Assembly: GCA_039812545.1 (NCBI GenBank)
Contig: JBDIAR010000032.1
Coordinates: forward strand, 1 to 21,809
Direction of reading: 5' to 3'
Source: JBDIAR01 sp039812545
GTDB taxonomy: Bacteria > Actinomycetota > Actinomycetes > Actinomycetales > Dermatophilaceae
Length of the DNA stretch: 21,809 bases
This document shows, one piece after another, positions 1 to 7,539 of this stretch (position 1 is its first letter; every line of letters starts with the position of its first letter). A program made the translations under genes and the position numbers. The notes below the pieces were generated by a model. It did no database searches. It saw only the letters and a program-made list of their open reading frames with translations, and was not told where the DNA came from.

Positions 1-100
1 GCAAGCGACGAATCTTCATGTACTGCAACGAAACCCGCCGGACAGGGAGCCCCAGTCAATTCCTACCACGGAGCACCGGCAGCGCCTCCCCGGAGCCCCG

Positions 101-1099
101 TCACGCCTTAGCGCGGGCGATATCGCCGAGCCGCCCCACATCGGCCAGCGACCGCAACACGTCGTTGAGGTGGGTGCAACTGGCCGGGCCGAAGAGGTTC
201 ATCGACACATACTCCCGCAACTGGTCTGCCGCCGCACCCCGGATCCCGCGCGACGAGGCCGCCGCCGCCGGACAGTCCAGGTGCGGCAGCACATGCGGCA
301 CGGTACGGATCTCGCGGATCTTGCCGGCCCCGTCGACCTGCGCGTGGAACTCGTACTCGTGCAACACCTGCTGTTCCCCGTCGCCGTCGCGCCACGAGTC
401 GCGGAACAGCCCCTCGACGGCGGCCCCCTCGTCCAGCGGCAGCACATCGATCCGGCGTCGCCGCGTCATCCCCCAGCGCGGGATCTCCGGGAGGGTATGC
501 CAGCCCGCGGGGTCGGTGGGGGAGACCAGGTCCGGCGCCGGCCAGAGATGAGGGACCGGGGGGCGACCGTGCTCCTCGCGGTGCGCAGCGGCATACCCGC
601 CCTCGGCCCAACCGGAGCAGACGTCGAGGCGACGTTTGGAGGAGGAGATCAGGGAGGGGTCGGCGCGCCGCCGGCTGAACCCGCCGATGATCAGGCTGAT
701 CGGCATCTCGTCGAGGAGCTGGTGCAGCGGCGTACCCGCGTCGTAGTGGTCGCGCACCGTCCGCCACACGGCGGTGCGGAAACCGACGGCCAGCTTCCGG
801 CCGACGAGCGCGGCGGTGCGGTCGGCGTCGGGATGGGTACGCATCGCGGTGACGACGCCGTCGACGACGGTGGCCGTCAGCATCGCGCTGTCGTGGACGC
901 CCGTCGACCCGTCCTGGTGGGTCAGTTGGTCGCGGGCGCGCCCGGTGAGCGTCATCGGGCCGTACGGTCCCTCCGGCCAGGCCAGGTCCAGGCTCGTCGT
1001 TCGTCGCACCGTGCCGGGCAGCCGCGGCGGCGAACCCGCGACCGGCCCATAGAGCCCCTGGTCGTTGGGTTCCCCCGGTTCGGGAAGCGGCGCGATCAT
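101..1099 (-). CDS. DUF2889 domain-containing protein
   Basis: This is a 332-residue protein of unknown function, read from an ATG at 1099 to a TGA at 101. The C-terminal half looks like the DUF2889 family. It has a conserved Cys-Pro pair near residue 275, then a helix, and a Cys-Thr-His-Leu-Asn-Asp motif close to the C terminus followed by an Arg-Ser-Leu-Ala-Asp stretch. No signal peptide or membrane segment is visible, so it is probably cytoplasmic. There is no clear Shine-Dalgarno. A TAACCT hexamer ends 6 nt before the ATG, which would suit a leaderless transcript (inference). It is divergent from the P-type ATPase with a 110-bp gap. No reaction is established for the family that I can state. 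The gene call is secure; the family name is moderately sure. Confidence 0.8.
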   Translation of the reverse strand: MIAPLPEPGEPNDQGLYGPVAGSPPRLPGTVRRTTSLDLAWPEGPYGPMTLTGRARDQLTHQDGSTGVHDSAMLTATVVDGVVTAMRTHPDADRTAALVGRKLAVGFRTAVWRTVRDHYDAGTPLHQLLDEMPISLIIGGFSRRRADPSLISSSKRRLDVCSGWAEGGYAAAHREEHGRPPVPHLWPAPDLVSPTDPAGWHTLPEIPRWGMTRRRRIDVLPLDEGAAVEGLFRDSWRDGDGEQQVLHEYEFHAQVDGAGKIREIRTVPHVLPHLDCPAAAASSRGIRGAAADQLREYVSMNLFGPASCTHLNDVLRSLADVGRLGDIARAKA

Positions 1100-1209
1100 G
1101 CCGACAGGTTAGGGGTATGCCGGTGCCGGACGCATACCGGTGGCGCCGGGTAATCTGCGAGGGGCTGACGCCAGGGGTCGGTCGTCAGTGCGAGACGAAG
1201 GGTGATGTG
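1100..1209. promoter_or_regulatory. Divergent intergenic region with two candidate -10 boxes
   Basis: On the plus strand TAATCT at 1151-1156 is a plausible -10 for the ATPase and leaves a leader of about 45 nt. On the minus strand TAACCT (complement of 1106-1111) ends 6 nt before the DUF2889 ATG. No good -35 is seen for either. The stretch also holds an inverted pair of the window's recurrent hexamer, GTATGC at 1115-1120 and GCATAC at 1132-1137. Confidence 0.35.
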
Positions 1210-3567
1210 ATGACCGGACTCACCGACGCGCAGGTGCAAGAGCGCGTCCGGCAGGGCCTGACCAATGTCCAACCGGTCCGCGGCGGTCGCACGACGGGGC
1301 AGATCGTGCGGGCCAATGTGTTCACCCGGATCAACGCGATCCTCACCGTCCTGCTCGCCCTGGTCCTCACGACGGGCTCGCTCATCAATGCCGCGTTCGG
1401 GCTGCTCATCATCGCCAACTCCGGCATCGGCATCATCCAGGAACTGCGCGCGAAGGCCACCTTGGACCGGCTGGCGGTCATCGGGGAGGCCAAGGTGCGC
1501 GTCGTGCGGGACGGGAGCACCCAGGAGCTCGAACCCGATGACGTCGTCCAGGACGACGTCATCCTCATCGACCCCGGTGACCAGATCATCGTCGACGGCG
1601 TGATCGTCGCCTCGACGATGCTCGAGGTCGACGAATCGCTGTTGACGGGGGAGTCCGATCCCGTGCCGAAGGCAGTCGATGCGCAGGTCATGTCGGGGTC
1701 GTTCGTCGTCTCGGGGACCGGCGCCTATCGCGCGACGAAGGTTGGCAGACAGGCGTATGCCGCCCGTCTCGTCGAGGAGGCCAGCAAGTTCACCCTCGTC
1801 AACTCTCAGATCCGCAGCGGCATCGACACGATCCTGCGGCTGATCACCTGGCTGCTGGTACCGGTGGGCGCGCTGACGATCTGGACCCAACTCGCCCAGA
1901 CCGGCAACGGCGTCCGCGAATCCATCCTGCGGATGACCGGCGCCCTCGTCCCGATGGTGCCCGAGGGTCTCGTGCTGCTCACCTCGATGGCCTTCGCGGT
2001 CGGGGTGATCCGGCTCGGCAAGCGCAACTGCCTGGTCAACGAGTTGCCGGCCATCGAGGGCCTGGCCCGGGTCGACGTCGTGTGCGCCGACAAGACCGGC
2101 ACGCTGACCGAACCCGGTACCGTCCTCAAAGACATCCACCCGTTGGCGGATCTGGACGAGGCGGGTGTCCGCGAGTGCCTGCGTCAGCTGGCCGCCGCGG
2201 ACCCGACCCCGAACAGCAGTATGCAGGCGATCAGCGCGGGGACGGGTACGGTCGCCGATCGCTGGTCGGTGACCGCCTGGGCGCCGTTCACCTCGGCGAA
2301 GAAGTGGTCCGGGGTCAGCTTCGCCGATCACGGCAACTGGGTCCTCGGCGCCCCGGACGTTCTGGCGGCCCAGGGCAGTTCCGCCGCCGAAGAGGCCGAG
2401 AAGATCGGCGAAACCGGCCTGCGGGTGCTCCTGATCGGCCGAGCCTGCGACGAGGTGACGGCACCCGGAGCGCCCGGCGAGGTGACCCCGGTCGCCCTGG
2501 TCAGCCTGCAACAGAAGGTCCGTCCGGACGCCAAGGCCACCCTGGAGTACTTCGAGCAGCAGGGCGTGACGGTCAAGGTCATCTCGGGCGACAATGCGAT
2601 GTCCGTCGGGGCCGTCACCCGGTCTCTCGGCTTGCCGGGCAACGCCGCGCCCGTCGACGCGCGCACCCTGCCGACCGATCCGAACGCGCTGGCCGATCGG
2701 CTCGATACGGCGAATGTGTTCGGCCGGGTCACGCCGGAGCAGAAGTACGAGATGGTCAAGGCCCTGCAGAGCCGAGGACACGACGTCGCCATGACCGGTG
2801 ACGGCGTCAACGATGTGCTGGCCCTCAAGGAGGCCGACATCGGGGTGGCCATGGGTTCGGGGTCGCCGGCCACGCGGGGGGTGGCGCAGATCGTGTTGTT
2901 GGACAACAAGTTCGCCACCTTGCCGTATGTCGTCGCCGAGGGCCGCCGGGTCATCGGCAATATCGAGCGGGTCGCGAACCTCTTCCTCACCAAGACCGTC
3001 TACTCGGTGCTGCTGGCGCTCCTCGTCGGGATCACCCAGATGCCCTTCCCGTTCCAGCCGATCCACGTGACGATCGTCGGCTGGTTCACCATCGGCATAC
3101 CGGCGTTCCTGTTGTCACTGGCGCCCAACAACGAGCGTGCCAAACCCGGATTCGTCTCTCGCGTCCTGCGATTGGCGCTGCCCTGCGGGGTAATCGTCGG
3201 CGCGGTGGCCTTTCTCGTCTACCGGCTGACCTCGCCCGGGAGCGGCGCGTCCGATCAGCTGCAACTTGAGTCCTCGACGGCGACCCTCGTGGCGCTCGTC
3301 ATGGCATCGCTCTGGGTCCTCGTCGTCGTCGCCCGGCCGTACAAGTGGTGGAAGGTCGGGTTGCTCGCGGTTTGCGCACTGGCATACGGGCTGATCTTCA
3401 TGCTGCCGCTCACCCAGCGGACCTTCTTGCTCGACATCGGGAACGCAGACATGATGCGCACGGCGATCACCTGGGGGTTCGTGGGAGCGGTTCTGATCGA
3501 GGCGAATTGGTGGATTCAGGTGGCGGTACGCGGTGAGTCGCGGCGGTTCTGGGCGACCGACGACTGA
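1210..3567 (+). CDS. ctpE: CtpE-like cation-translocating P-type ATPase
   Basis: This is a membrane pump that uses an aspartyl-phosphate intermediate to move a cation. Family signatures appear in order: actuator-domain TGES at residues 146-149, PEGL in membrane segment 4 at 251-254, the phosphorylation motif DKTGT at 294-298 (Asp294 phosphorylated), and the hinge GDGVND at 530-535. Paired membrane segments lie near the N terminus and around 215-270, with a cluster after about 590. At 785 residues it matches mycobacterial CtpE, which it resembles closely around PEGL and DKTGT and which has been linked to calcium uptake. There is no N-terminal heavy-metal domain. I chose the ATG at 1210 because GAAGG at 1197-1201 is well spaced; the frame stays open to an ATG at 1117, but that lies upstream of the likely promoter. 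The ion specificity is inferred from resemblance. Confidence 0.9.
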   Translation: MTGLTDAQVQERVRQGLTNVQPVRGGRTTGQIVRANVFTRINAILTVLLALVLTTGSLINAAFGLLIIANSGIGIIQELRAKATLDRLAVIGEAKVRVVRDGSTQELEPDDVVQDDVILIDPGDQIIVDGVIVASTMLEVDESLLTGESDPVPKAVDAQVMSGSFVVSGTGAYRATKVGRQAYAARLVEEASKFTLVNSQIRSGIDTILRLITWLLVPVGALTIWTQLAQTGNGVRESILRMTGALVPMVPEGLVLLTSMAFAVGVIRLGKRNCLVNELPAIEGLARVDVVCADKTGTLTEPGTVLKDIHPLADLDEAGVRECLRQLAAADPTPNSSMQAISAGTGTVADRWSVTAWAPFTSAKKWSGVSFADHGNWVLGAPDVLAAQGSSAAEEAEKIGETGLRVLLIGRACDEVTAPGAPGEVTPVALVSLQQKVRPDAKATLEYFEQQGVTVKVISGDNAMSVGAVTRSLGLPGNAAPVDARTLPTDPNALADRLDTANVFGRVTPEQKYEMVKALQSRGHDVAMTGDGVNDVLALKEADIGVAMGSGSPATRGVAQIVLLDNKFATLPYVVAEGRRVIGNIERVANLFLTKTVYSVLLALLVGITQMPFPFQPIHVTIVGWFTIGIPAFLLSLAPNNERAKPGFVSRVLRLALPCGVIVGAVAFLVYRLTSPGSGASDQLQLESSTATLVALVMASLWVLVVVARPYKWWKVGLLAVCALAYGLIFMLPLTQRTFLLDIGNADMMRTAITWGFVGAVLIEANWWIQVAVRGESRRFWATDD

Positions 3568-3609
3568 CCTCGTTGGCCCCCCAGACCGGCCGCCGCATAG
3601 CCTGGGGCG

Positions 3610-4229
3610 ATGACCACGGACAGCGCAGCTGCGCGACCGACCCCGCTCGGGCGGCTCGTCGTCGTGCGCCACGGTCAGACGGAGTGGTCGCGCAGCGGTC
3701 GGCATACCGGGCGAACGGACATTCCCCTGACGCCGGAGGGGAGAGCCAGGCGCGAGCGGCCGCGGGACGGCTGGGCGAGTTCGACGTCGTGGCGCCGTAC
3801 GCGTCCCCGCTCCTGCGCGCACGTCGCACCGCCGAACTCCTTGGGCTGCGCGACATCGTGCTCCTGCCGGAGTTGATGGAGTGGGACTACGGCGGCTACG
3901 AGGGTCTGACGACCGAGGCCATCAGCGCAGAGTCGGGTCGGCCGTGGTCGTTGTGGGACGACGGCGTGCCGCCCGGCAAGACGCCTGGCGAGTCCATCGA
4001 GGAGGTTGCCGATCGGGCGCGCACCGTGCTGGCGATTGTCGCCTTGCACCTGGGCTCCGGCGATGTCGTCGTTGTGGCGCACGGCCATTTCCTGCGCGTC
4101 CTGGCCGGCGTCTACCTTTGTCAGGCGCCCCGACTCGGGGCTCACCTGGTGTTGGACGCCGGTGCCCTGAGTGTCTTGGGCCACGAGAGAGACCTGCCGG
4201 CGCTGCTGCGCTGGAACGAGATCCGCTGA
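3610..4229 (+). pseudogene. Histidine phosphatase (phosphoglycerate mutase) family, frameshifted
   Basis: The protein is split over two frames. The N-terminal part starts at ATG 3610 and carries the phosphohistidine motif RHGQTEW (His21) and the conserved Gly-Arg-Thr-Asp-Ile-Pro-Leu-Thr block. That frame then runs into unrelated residues. The rest of the fold continues in the -1 frame from about 3738 to the TGA at 4229, with the Ser-Pro-Leu-x-Arg-Ala block, the acidic Glu-x-x-Glu-Trp-Asp-Tyr-Gly segment and the second catalytic His in a His-Gly-His block. The switch falls in the G run at 3738-3741; one extra G there would restore a protein of about 206 residues. The substrate of this broad family cannot be told. 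It is either a real pseudogene, a phase-variable run, or a sequencing error; the rest of the frame shows no other damage. Confidence 0.75.
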
Positions 4230-4260
4230 GTCCACCACGGCTCCACCCGCCTGCCGAACG

Positions 4261-4734
4261 TCAGATCCAGCGTGGCGTGCGTCGCCGGTACTCTTCGTAT
4301 GCCGCGCCGAAGTTGGCCTCCAGCGCTCGCTCCTCGGCGCGGATCTGATACTCCTGCAAGGTGATCGCGAAGGCCGCCACGGGCAGGAGGGCTCGCGGTC
4401 GGCCGAGCCACGCGGCGAAACCGAGCAGGGCCAGGACATCTGCGAGGTAGATCGGGTTCCTCGTATGCCGGTAGACACCGGTCGTCATCAACGTCGTCGC
4501 GCGCGCGGGGTCCATCGGCAAGATCGTGGTCTCGTGCCGGCCGAACTCGCGCGCGGCCACGGCGAAGAGCGCCGCGCTCGCCGCAACGGGCGCCATCGTC
4601 AGCGCCAGTCGAGCTGCCGTGCCCCGCCGCGAACGCCCAAACCGCTTGTCACGCCTCGCATCGCGACTCAGGGCGTACTGCCCCGCAGCGGCCACCGCAG
4701 CCAACACCGGCGGCGGAATGGGGCGTTCGGACAT
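4261..4734 (-). CDS. Isoprenylcysteine carboxyl methyltransferase (ICMT)-like membrane protein
   Basis: A 157-residue integral membrane protein with about four hydrophobic segments. The C-terminal half has the ICMT/PEMT hallmark: an Arg-His-x-Arg-Asn-Pro-Ile-Tyr motif, then a membrane segment, then Glu-x-Arg-Ala-Glu-Glu-x-x-Leu and a closing Phe-Gly-x-x-Tyr-x-x-Tyr motif. These bind S-adenosylmethionine in characterised relatives. Bacterial members are mostly of unknown substrate (lipids or small molecules). The ATG at 4734 is preferred. The frame is open to 4812, but that extension crosses the stem-loop at 4766-4814 and adds no membrane-like sequence. It is convergent with the broken phosphatase gene and lies downstream of thrC on the same strand. 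Confidence 0.8.
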   Translation of the reverse strand: MSERPIPPPVLAAVAAAGQYALSRDARRDKRFGRSRRGTAARLALTMAPVAASAALFAVAAREFGRHETTILPMDPARATTLMTTGVYRHTRNPIYLADVLALLGFAAWLGRPRALLPVAAFAITLQEYQIRAEERALEANFGAAYEEYRRRTPRWI

Positions 4735-4765
4735 GGCCCCACTCTGCCACCTCACTCTGAACGTC

Positions 4766-4814
4766 GGGTGGAGGTAATTCCGGGCGCTAATCGCGGCCGG
4801 GATTACCTCCACCC
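4766..4814 (-). terminator. Long stem-loop after thrC
   Basis: A perfect 13-bp inverted repeat (4766-4778 with 4802-4814) can extend inward through a G-U pair and a CCGG/CCGG step to leave a loop of about 13 nt. It sits about 40 bp beyond the thrC stop on the transcribed strand and before the ICMT-like gene. It is a likely thrC terminator or attenuator, with no clear U-tract. Confidence 0.45.
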
Positions 4815-4859
4815 AGTGTCAATCTCGCCCAGTGTCAATCTCACCCGGTATCAGAATCA
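4812..4859. repeat. Short tandem repeat, about 3 x 16 bp
   Basis: The 16-bp unit beginning CCCAGTGTCAATCTC occurs at 4812-4827 and again at 4828-4843 with one change. A diverged third copy follows at 4844-4859 and runs into the thrC stop codon. It shares its first three bases with the stem-loop next to it. Confidence 0.6.
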
Positions 4860-6296
4860 GGGGTCGGGCGAACAGGTCTGCGCGATGATCGACTTCAGCT
4901 GCCCGAGCCCGCCGTCCAGGTCGCGCACGTGAGTCGGGAGCTCCTCCAACCCGGCGAAGCGGGCCGGTCGGTCCGGCTCGACCCCCAGCGCCTCGACGAT
5001 CGTCGCCGCGAACTTCACCGGGAGCGCGGTCTCGGTGACGATCATGGGCTCGTCGCCGGCATACGTCCGCGCCACCTTGATCCCGTCGGCGGTATGCGGA
5101 TCCACCACGACGCCGTATGTCTTCCGGACGAAGCGGATCGTGTCCAGTCGGTCGGCGTGCGAGGAACTCCCGGAGAAGAAGCCGAATCGCGCACGGCTGT
5201 CGGCATACTCGCGCGTCTGGGAGAGGTCGAAGCGGCCGGTGCGCGACAACTCGTCGGCGAAGAGCCTGCGGGTCTGGTCGGGGTCGCGGCCGAGCAGGTC
5301 GTAGACGTACCGCTCGAAATTCGAGGCCTTGCTGATGTCCATCGACGGACTGGACGTCTCGTAGGTCTCGGCGCCGCCACGCACCCGGTAGACCCCCGAG
5401 GAGAAGAACTCGTGCAGGACGTTGTTCTCGTTGGTGGCCAGCACGAGCGACCGGATGGGTACCCCCAGCTCGCGGGCGATGTGCCCGGCGCAGATATTGC
5501 CGAAGTTGCCGCTCGGGACGCAGAACGACACGCTCTGGTCGGGACCGGTCGTGGCCCGCAGGTAACCCGCGACGTAGTAGACGACCTGCGCGAGCAGCCG
5601 CGCCACGTTGATCGAGTTGACCGCGCCGATGGCATACCGCGCCTTGAACTCGGCGTCCGCGAAGACCTCCTTGACCAGGTCCTGGCAGTCGTCGAACACC
5701 CCGGGCACGGCGAGATTGACGATCCGCGGGTCGTCGAGGGAGAACATCTGCGCCTGCTGGAACGGCGACATCCGGCCGCGGGGGCTGAGCATGAAGACCC
5801 GCACGGACGGTTTGCCGAGCATGGCGTATTCGGCGGACGAACCGGTGTCCCCGGAGGTCGCGCCCAGGATGTTGAGCGATGCGCCGCGCCGCTCCAGCTC
5901 GTACTCGAAGAGTTGGCCGAGCAACTGCATCGCCATGTCCTTGAACGCGGCCGTCGGACCGTTGGACAGGTGGAGGAGCCAGAGACCGTCGCCGAGTTCG
6001 CTGAGCGGCGCGATCTCGGAAGTGCCGAAATCCTCTGCGGTGTATGCCCGTTCGCAGATCCCGCGTAGATCGTCGGCCGGGATATCGTCGATGAAGAGCC
6101 GCAGGACCTCGTATGCCAGTGCGGCATAACCGTCGTTCGCGAGCGTCGTCCGCCAGGACTCGAGAAGCTCGGTGTCCACCCGTGGGTAGGTCTGCGGCAC
6201 ATAGAGTCCGCCGTCGGGGGCCAGCCCCGCGAGCAGGACGTCACAGAACGGCAGGCCGGGATCCCCGGGAACGCCTCGGGTGGAGACGTACCTCAT
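4857..6296 (-). CDS. thrC: Threonine synthase
   Basis: This is a PLP-dependent lyase that converts O-phospho-L-homoserine and water to L-threonine and phosphate, the last step of threonine synthesis in the cytoplasm. The N-terminal Met-Arg-Tyr-Val-Ser-Thr-Arg block and Gly-Leu-Ala-Pro-Asp-Gly-Gly-Leu-Tyr-Val-Pro are family hallmarks. The PLP lysine is Lys119 in Ala-Ala-Phe-Lys-Asp-Met. The Ala-Thr-Ser-Gly-Asp-Thr-Gly phosphate-binding loop and the Pro-Ser-Gly-Asn-Phe-Gly-Asn-Ile block follow. At 479 residues it is the long form found in E. coli, yeast and corynebacteria, not the form of about 360 residues of many other actinobacteria. The start is ATG 6296. No hom or thrB gene is adjacent, so it is a stand-alone gene here. 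Confidence 0.95.
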   Translation of the reverse strand: MRYVSTRGVPGDPGLPFCDVLLAGLAPDGGLYVPQTYPRVDTELLESWRTTLANDGYAALAYEVLRLFIDDIPADDLRGICERAYTAEDFGTSEIAPLSELGDGLWLLHLSNGPTAAFKDMAMQLLGQLFEYELERRGASLNILGATSGDTGSSAEYAMLGKPSVRVFMLSPRGRMSPFQQAQMFSLDDPRIVNLAVPGVFDDCQDLVKEVFADAEFKARYAIGAVNSINVARLLAQVVYYVAGYLRATTGPDQSVSFCVPSGNFGNICAGHIARELGVPIRSLVLATNENNVLHEFFSSGVYRVRGGAETYETSSPSMDISKASNFERYVYDLLGRDPDQTRRLFADELSRTGRFDLSQTREYADSRARFGFFSGSSSHADRLDTIRFVRKTYGVVVDPHTADGIKVARTYAGDEPMIVTETALPVKFAATIVEALGVEPDRPARFAGLEELPTHVRDLDGGLGQLKSIIAQTCSPDP

Positions 6297-6386
6297 CGCG
6301 AACTCGAACGTCGTGGCATACCGACGATTCTCGCTCAGCGCGGCGCCCTACCGGAAACTGTTTCGTCGGCCGGGCGCGTTCCGCGG

Positions 6387-6409
6387 CTGACCCTTCGCCG
6401 GCGGGTCAG
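6387..6409 (-). terminator. Stem-loop overlapping the FMN reductase stop codon
   Basis: CTGACCC (6387-6393) and GGGTCAG (6403-6409) form a perfect 7-bp stem with a 9-nt loop. It overlaps the last codons and the stop of the oxidoreductase gene. No U-tract follows, so termination is only a suggestion. Confidence 0.35.
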
Positions 6410-6975
6410 GCCTGACGAAGTGACCGCATGGCCGGAGTCACCCGGGCCAACTCGTCGAGCAACGCAGGGGCCTGCCCGACGTTGAATTGGTCCGGTGTGA
6501 AGACGCCGTCCTTCACCTGGGCGAAGCTGTTGACCGGCACCACGGGGACGACGGGCAGCATGCCGAGGTTGACGGCCAGGGTCTTCGCCGCCGCGATGGA
6601 CCGCAGTGCGCCGGTGGAGCCGTAGCCGACGTAACCGACCGTCTTGTCCTTCCACTCGGTCGACAGATAGGTCATCGCGTTGACCAGGGCGACCGGGACG
6701 AAATAGTTGTACTCCGGCGTGACGAAGACGATGGCGTCCGCCGCGTCCACCATGGCGCTCCACCGCTTGGTGTGCTCATGCCGGTAGTTGCGCATCCGCG
6801 GGTGCTCCGGCTCGTCGAAGACCGGGAGCGCGAGCTCGCGCAGGTCCGCGGTGGATACCTCGAAAGCGCCGTGTTCGCGAGCCCGCTCGACGAACCAATC
6901 CGAGATCAGGTGGCCGATGCGGGTCTCGCGGGTGCTGACGGTGACGACGAGGAGACGGGGCTTGGTCGATGACAT
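6406..6975 (-). CDS. NADPH-dependent FMN reductase family oxidoreductase
   Basis: A flavodoxin-fold oxidoreductase of 189 residues that would bind FMN and take electrons from NAD(P)H. The N-terminal strand is followed by the FMN phosphate loop Ser-Thr-Arg-Glu-Thr-Arg (14-19). The family motif Thr-Pro-Glu-Tyr-Asn lies at 86-90, and a Gly-Tyr-Gly-Ser-Thr-Gly loop near 117-122 would contact the flavin. The physiological acceptor (quinone, chromate, azo or nitro compound) cannot be read from the sequence. The ATG at 6975 has no Shine-Dalgarno and lies 7 nt after a TAAAGT -10-like box, so the message is probably leaderless. The gene is divergent from a MarR regulator, a common arrangement for a stress-inducible reductase, so that regulator very likely controls it. 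Confidence 0.9.
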   Translation of the reverse strand: MSSTKPRLLVVTVSTRETRIGHLISDWFVERAREHGAFEVSTADLRELALPVFDEPEHPRMRNYRHEHTKRWSAMVDAADAIVFVTPEYNYFVPVALVNAMTYLSTEWKDKTVGYVGYGSTGALRSIAAAKTLAVNLGMLPVVPVVPVNSFAQVKDGVFTPDQFNVGQAPALLDELARVTPAMRSLRQA

Positions 6976-7011
6976 GTCAACGACTTTATCGAGTATCTTG
7001 GTGACATGTCA
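6970..7011. promoter_or_regulatory. Overlapping divergent promoters with twin palindromic operators
   Basis: The perfect palindrome TGACATGTCA occurs at 6970-6979 and 7002-7011, 32 bp apart (about three helical turns). Each copy contains one gene's start codon and forms part or all of the -35 element of the opposite gene. For the minus strand TTGACA (complement of 7008-7013) is 19 nt from TAAAGT (complement of 6983-6988). For the plus strand ATGACA (6969-6974) is 19 nt from TATCTT (6994-6999). Both -10 boxes end 6-7 nt before an ATG. The MarR protein is the expected ligand. Confidence 0.7.
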
Positions 7012-7476
7012 ACAAAGCGTTCGTCGCCCGGCGAGTGGCTCACCCAACCCGAGCAGGATGCCTGGCGGGCCTGGATCGCCATGTCCACGGTGGTGCCGGC
7101 GGCGATCGAACGCGACCTGCAGCGCGACTCCGGCCTGTCCGGGCCGGACTACCGGGTGCTCTCCACCTTGTCGGAGAAGCCCGAACAGCGTTGGCCGCTC
7201 AAAGAACTCGCCGACGCCGTGCTGTGGTCGCGTAGCCGACTGTCCCATCACGTCGATCGGATGGCCCAGCGGGGTCTGGTATGCCGTCAGCTGGATCCGC
7301 ACGACGGGCGCGGCTGTATCCTCGCGCTGACCGAGCGCGGTCGCGAGGTCCTCAGCGCAGCCGCGCCGCTGCATGTCGATTCGGTGCGGCGACTCGTCGT
7401 GGGCCTGCTCGACGACGATGAACTGGAGATCGTCGGCCGAGTCGCCCGTCGGCTCGCCGACCACGTCCAACCCTGA
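7006..7476 (+). CDS. MarR family transcriptional regulator
   Basis: A 156-residue winged-helix regulator. The MarR fold shows as an N-terminal helix (about 15-40), a helix-turn-helix around 60-90 with Leu-Lys-Glu-Leu-Ala-Asp and Ser-Arg-Leu-Ser-His-His-Val-Asp-Arg-Met, a wing with Asp-Pro-His-Asp-Gly-Arg-Gly, and C-terminal dimerisation helices. The Asp-Gly-Arg wing is typical of members that bind palindromic operators as dimers. The ATG at 7006 lies inside one of two identical palindromes and has no Shine-Dalgarno, so translation is probably leaderless. The protein should repress both itself and the divergent FMN reductase gene (inference from layout). The inducer is unknown. Confidence 0.92.
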   Translation: MSTKRSSPGEWLTQPEQDAWRAWIAMSTVVPAAIERDLQRDSGLSGPDYRVLSTLSEKPEQRWPLKELADAVLWSRSRLSHHVDRMAQRGLVCRQLDPHDGRGCILALTERGREVLSAAAPLHVDSVRRLVVGLLDDDELEIVGRVARRLADHVQP

Positions 7477-7539
7477 GCCCGCGTCGACCCGACCGACGGC
7501 ATACTGAGCACATCCGAACCGCGCATCTGGAGGTGTCCC

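Noticed and set aside
1117..1209. The 31-residue N-terminal extension of the P-type ATPase
   Set aside because: It begins upstream of the likely promoter box at 1151-1156, and ATG 1210 has a good ribosome-binding site.
1096..3066. A 656-residue open frame antisense to the P-type ATPase
   Set aside because: It is Arg/Gly/Asp-rich shadow translation in high-GC DNA, with no family motif, and it opposes a clearly real gene.
3579..3607. A CCCCAG/CTGGGG hairpin just before the phosphatase ATG as a terminator
   Set aside because: The stem is only 6 bp with a 17-nt loop and overlaps the start region of the next gene; chance is likely at this GC content.
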